Shown here: piece after piece, positions 32,451-39,054 of the stretch
Numbering within the stretch: the first letter of the stretch is position 1
Layout of the letters: each line of letters starts with the position of its first letter
Made by a program: the position numbers and the translations under genes
Origin: CAG-217 sp963605415
Lineage (GTDB): Bacteria; Bacillota; Clostridia; Oscillospirales; Acutalibacteraceae
Direction: 5' to 3'
Length of the DNA stretch: 44,066 nt
Assembly (NCBI GenBank): GCA_963605415.1
Contig: CAVCUL010000015.1
Coordinates: 1-44,066, forward strand
The notes under the pieces: generated by a model
What the model was told of the DNA's origin: nothing
Database searches by the model: none
The model's input: the letters and a program-made list of their open reading frames with translations, nothing else

Positions 32451-33203
32451 CTATTTGACCAGCAGCGATATACCGCTGACGGCCATCAGCGTGTAGGTGA
32501 GTACCATAAACGCCTTTTTGTTCATATGCTTATAAATCAGATTGCCCACCAGCATGGCTGCAAACAGTACCACCGTGGATACCGCAAGCAGTAAAATTGT
32601 GGTACGGTTAAATCGGCCGGCGCCTGCGTCGGTAAACAGATTGATGGTGTTCAGCAAAATCCAAACAGCAGAGACGGTGGCACGGAAGGTGTCGCTGTCT
32701 TTTAATTTTTCATTGGCATAGACCACCAGCAGCGGACCGCCGCACACAAACATACCGTGCACTACACCGGAAAGCAGCAGCAGACCGTACAAAACGGCGT
32801 TGTGCAGCTGCCCGTTAGACGATGCAGAGACGCACGCCCGGCGACGATCACGCACAATGCCCAGCACGGTAAAGGCAATCACCACAATCCCCAGCAGCTT
32901 GTAAAGCGGGCCTGCGTTGACTGCAAAATGATTGACGATCAAGGCCCCCGGGATCATGCCAAGCAGCATGATGCAGGAGATTTTGGCCAGCTCTTTCTTG
33001 TTAATAAAGGCGTGTTTTTGCACCACAATGAGCACAGAGGCCACAATGCCAAGCACATTGAGAATTGGCTTAGCCACATCAAATCCCACCAGCATAATTG
33101 AGAAAGGCATGGCGAGCACGGTGCCTGCAAATCCTGTAATACATTGTATCACATTGGAGGCAAAGACCACAAGATAAAACCAGAAATTTTTTGTATCCAG
33201 CAT
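32451..33203 (-). CDS. TSUP-family (TauE/SafE) anion exporter, likely for dihydroxypropanesulfonate
   Basis: A 250-residue membrane protein with about eight helices and TauE/SafE hallmarks: 'ITGFAGTVLAMPFSIMLVG' near the start, 'LLGMIPGALIV' and 'VVHGMFVCGGPLLVVYA' in the second half. This family exports sulfonates and sulfite, and members occur in sulfoglycolytic clusters as exporters of the C3-sulfonate product. The ATG overlaps the isomerase stop by one base (TAATG). Substrate assignment rests on context. Confidence 0.82.
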   Translation of the reverse strand: MLDTKNFWFYLVVFASNVIQCITGFAGTVLAMPFSIMLVGFDVAKPILNVLGIVASVLIVVQKHAFINKKELAKISCIMLLGMIPGALIVNHFAVNAGPLYKLLGIVVIAFTVLGIVRDRRRACVSASSNGQLHNAVLYGLLLLSGVVHGMFVCGGPLLVVYANEKLKDSDTFRATVSAVWILLNTINLFTDAGAGRFNRTTILLLAVSTVVLFAAMLVGNLIYKHMNKKAFMVLTYTLMAVSGISLLVK

Positions 33204-34540
33204 TAGAATTTCTCGGCCTCAATCCCCAGCAGCTTGGCAAAGGCTTCCAACTCCTCGGCAATATCGCCCATAGCCACGGCAAAGTGCGGCTCCCAGCCGC
33301 CTTTGACCGCTCGGTCGATAACAGCACCTACCGGATTTTCGGTTTGCACCACAATGGAGGTACCAAAGTATTGCTGGGGCTTATCCGGCGCCTGGCCCTT
33401 GGCGATAAACAGCCGAAAGCTGCCGTCCGGTTTTTTGCCCACGCGCAATACGGTCACCTGCTTCTCGGCCTTGCACCCAAACTCCAGGGTGGGACCGATT
33501 TTTCGGTTGCAGTGCAGCCCGGCGCAGGCGCCGGTGTCGGTGCGTGCCAGGGAGCAGGGCGCCATACCGCAGTGCCAGAAGGTCACGGTGTTCTCCTGTT
33601 CATTGATGGATACCGGGTCGCCGAAGAACGCCGCTTTGCCGGTAAGTGCAGCGGCAAGAAACATGGAAAGGGCACCGTAGGTGTCCGCCTCGCAGGCAGC
33701 GGGTATACCCAGGTCGTTGAGCAGACCCAGCACAGCACAAACCGGTGTGCCGAATGCGGTAAAGAAATCCGGCCAGCACCGGCTGGACAGGGCGCCGATC
33801 CGGTTCTCCCGGGTGTATTCGTCATAGGCCTTGAACAGCCGGGCAAAGTCTACCACATTTTTGCGGTCAATTTTTTCCAGACCGTTGATGGAACCCTTTG
33901 CTTTTTCCATATAATCAGTGACTTGACTTTCGTCAAAAGTCTTGGCCCGCTCAATCAGCTCTCTGGCCTCAATGGAAATCAGCCGTGCGCCGAATACCTT
34001 TTGCATTTCGCTGTCCAGTGCCCGGCCGAAGCCAAAGCCCTCCGGCGTATGGCCTACCTGCAGAATATTCAGATTTTCTACAGATTTTTTTAATTCAACC
34101 GCGGCAATCAAGGTGCGGATTTTGTGTTCTGCTGCGGACTCGTCGGGAGCGGCCAGCAGGTAGTCAAAGGTTCGGCCCATGGCTGCCAGGGTGTTGCCGG
34201 CAGAGAAGGCGCCGGTGAGAGAATTCAGGCACAGCCGACCGCCGTTTGACGCCGGCTCCCGCAGGGTCCAAAGCAGCACCGGGCAGCTTGTTTCCCGGAG
34301 CACCTGGGAGATGTATGCTGCGTTAGCAAAGGTCACATTCTGCACAATAGCCAGATCCGGGTCTTTGTCTTCTAAAAACGCCGTTAAACTGTCCAGACTC
34401 AGCAGCATATCCTCCGGGCACAGAATGTCCGGGTCAATGGCCTTCAACAGCTTTATAGTGCGGTCAAATTCCCGCCGGGCGCTCTCCAAATGAAAGGTGG
34501 GCACGCCGATGGGAATGTAGATGATTTTGATTTTTTGCAT
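33203..34540 (-). CDS. sftI: Fucose/arabinose-isomerase-fold sugar isomerase, likely sulfoquinovose isomerase
   Basis: A 445-residue member of the L-fucose/L-arabinose isomerase-like superfamily. 'LLWTLREPAS', 'FFTAFGTPVCAVLGLL', 'ACEADTYGALSMFL' (metal-ligand Glu and Asp region) and the late His in 'EPHFAVAMGD' match that fold. In sulfo-TAL operons this type of protein turns sulfoquinovose into 6-deoxy-6-sulfofructose. GGAG lies before the ATG, which follows the DUF4867 gene by 12 bases. The symbol follows sulfo-TAL naming and depends on the neighbouring transaldolase and sulfoquinovosidase; other sugars cannot be ruled out. Confidence 0.78.
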   Translation of the reverse strand: MQKIKIIYIPIGVPTFHLESARREFDRTIKLLKAIDPDILCPEDMLLSLDSLTAFLEDKDPDLAIVQNVTFANAAYISQVLRETSCPVLLWTLREPASNGGRLCLNSLTGAFSAGNTLAAMGRTFDYLLAAPDESAAEHKIRTLIAAVELKKSVENLNILQVGHTPEGFGFGRALDSEMQKVFGARLISIEARELIERAKTFDESQVTDYMEKAKGSINGLEKIDRKNVVDFARLFKAYDEYTRENRIGALSSRCWPDFFTAFGTPVCAVLGLLNDLGIPAACEADTYGALSMFLAAALTGKAAFFGDPVSINEQENTVTFWHCGMAPCSLARTDTGACAGLHCNRKIGPTLEFGCKAEKQVTVLRVGKKPDGSFRLFIAKGQAPDKPQQYFGTSIVVQTENPVGAVIDRAVKGGWEPHFAVAMGDIAEELEAFAKLLGIEAEKF

Positions 34541-34552
34541 GGCTTTGCTCCG

Positions 34553-35218
34553 TCAATAGTTCAATTCTTTATTTTCGCCCATCAGGCCCGGATAGGCACC
34601 CTGGTCCATCAGCGGCGTCCGGTCCTTGTGGGCGATGACCCATTTGTTTTTTTGCAGCAGCAGGCGGTTTTCGCCCTGGGCGTCGGTGGGCTTATGCGCC
34701 AGGGGCGTGTTGGTTCCCCTGGGCAGCACCACAATGTCCTTGAACCCCTGGTCGCAGCAGCGGCAAGGGGACAGGTGCAGGGTGGTCTGGTACATCTCAA
34801 TGGCCGTGCCCCGGGGCACATAAAACACCCGCTCGTCCCCAACATAGAACCGATTATCGCGCATTTGCCAGGTGTGCCCCAGCACCAGCATAAAGTCGGT
34901 AACGGCAATGTTCACTTCCGATCCTTTGTGGTATTCAAAGCCGTTGTAGGTGGTGTTTCTGCCGTTGCAGTAGCCCACCTGAATGGGCATTTCGCCGTAC
35001 ACGGTGCGCTCCAAATCCGCAAATACCGGCAGCGCTTCCAAATTTGAGTCGCTGGCGATATACACATTGCCGCTGTCCGGTAGGGGCGTGTTTTTCTCCA
35101 TATACGCTGCGGCCTTTGCAAAGTCAAAGCCGGTGAGCACCTTGCCGTAAGGGGCAAAGTCTGTATCAAAAACCGAGTAGATCTTTACATCATTAACCTT
35201 TCGCAGGCGCTCAAGCAT
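34553..35218 (-). CDS. DUF4867-type protein, probable sulfoglycolysis accessory
   Basis: A 221-residue soluble protein that I place in the DUF4867 family. The block 'VGDERVFYVPRGTAIEMYQTTLH' resembles a cupin-like beta-barrel strand with possible metal-binding His and Glu, and 'LSPCRCCDQGFKDIVVLPRGTN' follows. Function is unknown; sugar mutarotation or isomerisation would fit both the fold and the location. The start overlaps the end of the reductase gene by eight bases, indicating coupled translation and obligate co-expression with the pathway enzymes. Confidence 0.7.
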   Translation of the reverse strand: MLERLRKVNDVKIYSVFDTDFAPYGKVLTGFDFAKAAAYMEKNTPLPDSGNVYIASDSNLEALPVFADLERTVYGEMPIQVGYCNGRNTTYNGFEYHKGSEVNIAVTDFMLVLGHTWQMRDNRFYVGDERVFYVPRGTAIEMYQTTLHLSPCRCCDQGFKDIVVLPRGTNTPLAHKPTDAQGENRLLLQKNKWVIAHKDRTPLMDQGAYPGLMGENKELNY

Positions 35219-36077
35219 TGTAATCGCCCCTTACGATCTTATAGGTGGCGCGCCAGTCCTCTTTGCCGATGCCGGCGTCCATCCCCTTGTCATAAACGGA
35301 TTTTACATAATTCATCACCGGCATATCCACCTGCGCTTGGTGGGACAGCCGCTGGCAAATACCCAGGTCCTTGTGCTCGTTCTCCAGGGAGAAGGCGGTG
35401 GCCCAGTTCTCGTCCCGAATGTTTTGCCACTGGGCGTCCAGATAGAAACACTGGGCGCCGCCGTAGGCGATGGCCGTGTGGTAATCCTCCGGGGAAATGC
35501 CCATTTTGCCTGCCAACAGCAGGGTCTCGTTAACGCCGTTTTGAATTTCGGCGCACAAGGTGTTGTGGCAGATCTTCATCACCAGCCCTTTGCCGTTCTC
35601 GCCCATGCGGATCACATTGCAGCCCATGTACAGCAAAATGGGCTTGATCACTTCATACAGCGGTTCGTCGCAGCCCACCAAAATACCCAGCTGGCCTGCA
35701 ATGGCAGCAGGCTTGGACTTGACCACCGGCGCGTCTGCAAACTGGGCGCCCTTGGCTTTGATCATTTGGGAGACCTCCACGGACACGCTGGGGTCAATGG
35801 TGCTCATATCAATGCAGATCTTGCTACTGTCTATATAGGGCAGCAGTTCGGTGTACACTGCCTGCACATGCTCTGATTTGGGCACCATGGTGATGATCAC
35901 ATCCGCCTTCTGTGCCACTTCAATATTACTGTCACAGCCGATGGCACCCAGTGCCGCCAGCTTTTTTACCTGGTCTTTGTTCAGGTCGGAGCAGTACACC
36001 GTGTCGTTGTGCTTTTTTACAATATTCTCGCACATGGACTCGCCCATAATGCCCAGACCGATAAATCCGATTTTCAT
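35211..36077 (-). CDS. sftF: Hydroxyisobutyrate-dehydrogenase-family reductase, likely sulfolactaldehyde reductase
   Basis: A 288-residue beta-hydroxyacid dehydrogenase with nucleotide site 'GFIGLGIMG', substrate motif 'DMSTIDPSVS' and catalytic lysine K168 in 'GKGLVMKICHN'. 'LENEHKDLGICQRL' near the C terminus matches the 'HKDLGIA' region of E. coli YihU, the reductase that makes 2,3-dihydroxypropanesulfonate from sulfolactaldehyde. Where YihU has GRTS after the 'D-x-PV' loop, this protein has VKSK, which offers basic side chains to the sulfonate. Operon context supports a fermentative end step that regenerates NAD+. AGAAAGG precedes the ATG. Confidence 0.82.
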   Translation of the reverse strand: MKIGFIGLGIMGESMCENIVKKHNDTVYCSDLNKDQVKKLAALGAIGCDSNIEVAQKADVIITMVPKSEHVQAVYTELLPYIDSSKICIDMSTIDPSVSVEVSQMIKAKGAQFADAPVVKSKPAAIAGQLGILVGCDEPLYEVIKPILLYMGCNVIRMGENGKGLVMKICHNTLCAEIQNGVNETLLLAGKMGISPEDYHTAIAYGGAQCFYLDAQWQNIRDENWATAFSLENEHKDLGICQRLSHQAQVDMPVMNYVKSVYDKGMDAGIGKEDWRATYKIVRGDYNA

Positions 36078-36112
36078 AGTATCACACAGCCTTTCTTCTG
36101 TTTCGCAGTCGA

Positions 36113-36799
36113 TTACTCTGTAATGGTCTTGTCCCAGGCGCTCTGGAATTTTTCCAGACCGTAGTCGGTAAAGGGGTGGTAAAAGCTGTCCTTATACACC
36201 TGCAACCCGGCGGTGACAATATCCGCCCCGGCCACCGCGCAGTCCACAAACTGCTTGCCGGTGCGCACGGCGGCGCAGATGATCTGGGTCTTGCCGTAGA
36301 AGCCGTAGTTCTTGTAAATGGTCACAATGTCCTGGATATACTGCTTGCAGTCCTCGCCGCTGTTCTCTTTCCAGCCGATAAAGGGGGAGACAAACAGGGA
36401 GTTGTTCTTGGCGGCGATCAGCGCCTGGGAGGCGGAGAACACCAGGGTCAAGTTGGTTCTTACGCCCTTTTTCTCCAGCGCTCTGGCGGCGGTAATGCCT
36501 GCCTGGGTGCAGGGGATCTTAATGCAGAAGTTGGGGCACATGGCGGCGATCTTCTCGCCCATGGCGATCATCTCGTCTGCGTCGTCCAGATGGGGGTTGA
36601 TCTCCACGGAGATGGGGAATTTGTCCCAGCCCTCAATGCCATTTTCCTTTACGAATTCCGCCAGCTCGCCGATCACCGTAAAGAACGGCTTGCCGGAGTT
36701 CATAATGTGGTTGGGGTTGGTGGTCACACCGTCAATCCCAAAGGTGGTGTACGCCTCCTTGATCTCGTCAATTTTTGCGCTGTCTAAAAAATACTTCAT
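36113..36799 (-). CDS. sftT: FSA-type transaldolase, likely sulfofructose transaldolase
   Basis: A 228-residue single-domain transaldolase of the fructose-6-phosphate aldolase/TalC type. 'MKYFLDSAKIDEI', 'GVTTNPNHI' and the Schiff-base lysine K94 in 'FCIKIPCTQAGI' are diagnostic; 'TLVFSASQALIAAKNNSLFVSPFIGW' follows. In sulfo-TAL it takes the dihydroxyacetone unit from 6-deoxy-6-sulfofructose, gives it to glyceraldehyde 3-phosphate to form fructose 6-phosphate, and releases sulfolactaldehyde. AGGAGG lies eight bases before the ATG, 15 bases after the sulfoquinovosidase. No kinase or class-II aldolase is encoded nearby, which argues against sulfo-EMP. Confidence 0.87.
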   Translation of the reverse strand: MKYFLDSAKIDEIKEAYTTFGIDGVTTNPNHIMNSGKPFFTVIGELAEFVKENGIEGWDKFPISVEINPHLDDADEMIAMGEKIAAMCPNFCIKIPCTQAGITAARALEKKGVRTNLTLVFSASQALIAAKNNSLFVSPFIGWKENSGEDCKQYIQDIVTIYKNYGFYGKTQIICAAVRTGKQFVDCAVAGADIVTAGLQVYKDSFYHPFTDYGLEKFQSAWDKTITE

Positions 36800-36814
36800 C
36801 TTGTTTTCCTCCTG

Positions 36815-38806
36815 TTATTCAGCGTTGAATATAGCAAGCACGGATGGTGCTTCTTTCCTGATAAATACCGGCGGCTGCCCGATGGGGGCGTCTATCTCAT
36901 AGACCCCGCCGGTGTAGGCTTTGCCGCTCCACAAATGGATCCATTGATCCTGGGGCAGATAGACTTTTTGGCACTGGGCACCGGCTTTTAATACAGGCGC
37001 CACCAGAATATCCCGCCCCAGCAGGTATTCGTAGCTCTCCGTAAAGGCCTGTGGCTCGTTGTAGTAGAAAAACAGCGGCCGCACCACGCCTACGCCGGTT
37101 TGGCTGTTCTCCCGTACCGCCGCCTGCAAATAGGGCCTTAGCGCCTTGTGGATCTGCGACATTTGGGCGCTGTGACGCAGCACCTGCTCGTCTGCGTCAA
37201 ACTGCACATTCAGGTCCGGGTTCAGCCCCTCGTGGCTGCGCATCAGCGGAGAAAAGGCGTTCATCTCGCACCAGCGCATATACAGCTCTTTGCTCCGTTT
37301 CAGGTTAAAGAAAGAGGTGTAGCCGCCAATGTCGCTGTGGGACAGGCCAAAGCCGCAGCAGGTCAGGCTGAGCATGGCAGGGATCACCGACGGCAAACCG
37401 AAGTCAATGGAAAAGTCCGTGTGATTATCTCCGTTCCACATCATGGTGGAGGCAGCGGGCGTTCCGGAGAACCCGGCTCTTGTAAAGAATAGAATCTCGC
37501 CCAGCTTGCCGGCCTCTTCCACCGCTTCCCGGTTGATCTTGGCCCAGCGGGCGGGCCAGGTGTTGTGCACCGTCTCTGCGTCCTCGCCGCTGTGCAGCAC
37601 ACAGTCGGTGGGCAGGTATTCGCCAAAGTCTGCCATCCAGCCGGACAGGCCGAAGTCGATCATATTTTTCTTGATAATGTCTTTGATCCAGCGGCAGGCG
37701 TCCGGATTGGTCAGGTCGATCATAGCCGCCGGAAAGGTGGTGATGGTCACATAATAGTCCTTGCCGTCCTTGTCCTTTACGCAGTAGCCCTTTTCGCTGG
37801 CTTGCCGGTACAGAGGCTTTTCAACGGCCAAGAAGGGGTTTACATAGCCCAGCACCCGAATGCCCATTTGGCGCAGTTCTTTAATCTTTTCGTCCAGGTG
37901 GGGGTACAGTTCCCGGTCCCATTCCCAGTTCCAGTACAGCTGCTTGCCGGCGGCGGTGACCCGCCGTCCCTCCCAGTCCTGGATCCAAACGCCGTTTACG
38001 GCCACACCCTTGTCCAGCGCAGCCTGCACCTTTTGCATCATCACATCGGTGCCGCCCTGTATGCCCAGAATGTAGCCGTCGTAGGTCCAGTCCGGCAGCT
38101 CCGGCTGGCGCCCTACCAGGGTGGACAGGTTGGTCAGTACCTGTTCAAAGTCATCGCCAAAGCCAATGTAAAAGGGCGCAATCTCCCAGATCTTGATTTT
38201 GTGACAATCCGGATTTTCAAAATCAAAGGTGCTTTGGGCCGTGGTCAGGCTGTGGAAAAAGTATTTCCGCGAGCTTAAAAAGGTGGGCTGGGCATAGTAG
38301 GTCTCGTAGTTGGAGAATTTCTGCTTGCGGGTGGTGTTTTTGATCCCCGCCACCTGCTTTGCCAGTTTTTTGGCAATTTGCAGGGCGTTGATGTGCTCTG
38401 CCACCCACACCCGTGCTTTCTTCCCGCGCAGGTTGAATTCGGAGAAATTCTCGCCGCAGCCGTAGACGCGTTCGTTCGCCGTGGCCGGCAGGTCAAAGCA
38501 CATGCGATTGCAGTCGCCGGGAAGATCAAAGGTGAAATACAGCTTGTTGCCGTCTACGATTTCGATTTGGCATTGCCCCCGGCTCAGCACCAAAACAGCC
38601 TTGCCGTCTGCCAGGCGAATATCCTCCACTGTCAGCGCAGTCTGTGACCGTTCCTTTTCCTTGATCTTAAAGCTGCCATGGCTCATCTTGTAGGTGCAGC
38701 TGCCCCGGCCAACCGTCAGCAGAGTCTGCCCCTTGCAAAGCGAGTAGACGACCTGCCCCCGCAGGGCGATGGACAGCGTGTTGTCTGTTATACGAAATGA
38801 TAACAT
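36815..38806 (-). CDS. sftG: GH31 glycosidase, YihQ-like sulfoquinovosidase
   Basis: A 663-residue retaining alpha-glycosidase that aligns without gaps in the core to E. coli YihQ with a constant offset of 12 residues: nucleophile D393 (YihQ D405) in 'GWMADFGEYLP', acid/base D460 (D472), and sulfonate-site positions Q276 (Q288), W292 (W304) and Y496 (Y508). The key sulfonate-binding Arg301 is Q289 here ('AGKQLYWNW'). Numbers for YihQ are from memory. It has no signal peptide, so the glycoside would be imported first. First gene of the operon; GAGGGGG lies seven bases before the ATG. Sulfoquinovosyl glycerol is the expected substrate. Confidence 0.87.
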   Translation of the reverse strand: MLSFRITDNTLSIALRGQVVYSLCKGQTLLTVGRGSCTYKMSHGSFKIKEKERSQTALTVEDIRLADGKAVLVLSRGQCQIEIVDGNKLYFTFDLPGDCNRMCFDLPATANERVYGCGENFSEFNLRGKKARVWVAEHINALQIAKKLAKQVAGIKNTTRKQKFSNYETYYAQPTFLSSRKYFFHSLTTAQSTFDFENPDCHKIKIWEIAPFYIGFGDDFEQVLTNLSTLVGRQPELPDWTYDGYILGIQGGTDVMMQKVQAALDKGVAVNGVWIQDWEGRRVTAAGKQLYWNWEWDRELYPHLDEKIKELRQMGIRVLGYVNPFLAVEKPLYRQASEKGYCVKDKDGKDYYVTITTFPAAMIDLTNPDACRWIKDIIKKNMIDFGLSGWMADFGEYLPTDCVLHSGEDAETVHNTWPARWAKINREAVEEAGKLGEILFFTRAGFSGTPAASTMMWNGDNHTDFSIDFGLPSVIPAMLSLTCCGFGLSHSDIGGYTSFFNLKRSKELYMRWCEMNAFSPLMRSHEGLNPDLNVQFDADEQVLRHSAQMSQIHKALRPYLQAAVRENSQTGVGVVRPLFFYYNEPQAFTESYEYLLGRDILVAPVLKAGAQCQKVYLPQDQWIHLWSGKAYTGGVYEIDAPIGQPPVFIRKEAPSVLAIFNAE

Positions 38807-38820
38807 CAGAATCCCCCTCT

Positions 38821-38851
38821 CGTAGTTAATTAACGCTGTTAATTAACTACG
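38821..38851. promoter_or_regulatory. Perfect 31-bp palindromic operator
   Basis: Two 14-base arms (cgtagttaattaac and its exact complement) flank a three-base centre gct. It starts just after the -10 box of the operon promoter and covers the expected transcription start, the position for a repressor roadblock. The ROK protein encoded in the same operon is the natural candidate. Confidence 0.85.
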
Positions 38852-38856
38852 CCTCT

Positions 38857-38885
38857 ATTATACTATGCTTTCCACCGCTTGTCAA
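38857..38885 (-). promoter_or_regulatory. Consensus promoter of the sulfoquinovose operon
   Basis: On the minus strand a perfect TTGACA (complement of 38880-38885), 17 bases, and a perfect TATAAT (complement of 38857-38862). So strong a promoter is best explained as one held by a repressor. Confidence 0.9.
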
Positions 38886-38905
38886 CAAAAACAGGGGATC
38901 CTGCA

Positions 38906-38934
38906 TTGACATTCCCGCTGTATTCCTGTAGAAT
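38906..38934 (+). promoter_or_regulatory. Promoter of the ABC exporter operon and its 5S-like leader
   Basis: Perfect TTGACA (38906-38911), 17 bases, TAGAAT (38929-38934). The expected start is about 38941, directly at the 5' end of the 5S rRNA-like sequence. Confidence 0.8.
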
Positions 38935-38940
38935 AAAAGC

Positions 38941-39041
38941 ACAGACGGTTGTTGCCGCTCAAAAAGAGAAATCTGTTCCCATTCCGAACACAGTCATCCA
39001 GCTCTTGTATAAGTCTATGCAGGGGCGATTTTTGTTTTTAG
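38941..39041 (+). ncRNA. 5S rRNA-like leader of the ABC exporter operon
   Basis: Bases 38973-38993 spell ctgttcccattccgaacac followed by ag, the helix III/loop C signature of bacterial 5S rRNA, and agctctt follows at 39000-39006 as in real 5S. The helix II equivalent is present with changed bases: aagag (38964-38968) pairs with ctctt (39002-39006), where 5S usually has GGAG/CUCC. A possible closing stem joins gttgcc (38951-38956) to ggcgat (39023-39028), followed by a T-rich tract (39028-39039) and then the ribosome site. Helices IV-V and the 3' strand of a normal 5S are missing. It starts at a strong promoter, so it is transcribed. Either a regulatory 5S mimic or a captured 5S fragment. Confidence 0.6.
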
Positions 39042-39054
39042 GCAAGGAGGCGTT

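Noticed and set aside
36815..38806. Plain alpha-xylosidase (YicI) for the GH31 enzyme
   Set aside because: Core motifs and spacing follow YihQ exactly and the operon carries transaldolase, YihU-like reductase and TSUP exporter genes, which a xyloside operon would not need.
38941..39041. A complete 5S rRNA gene
   Set aside because: Only the helix II-III/loop C core is convincing; helix IV-V and the 3' strand of helix I are missing and there is no rRNA operon around it.
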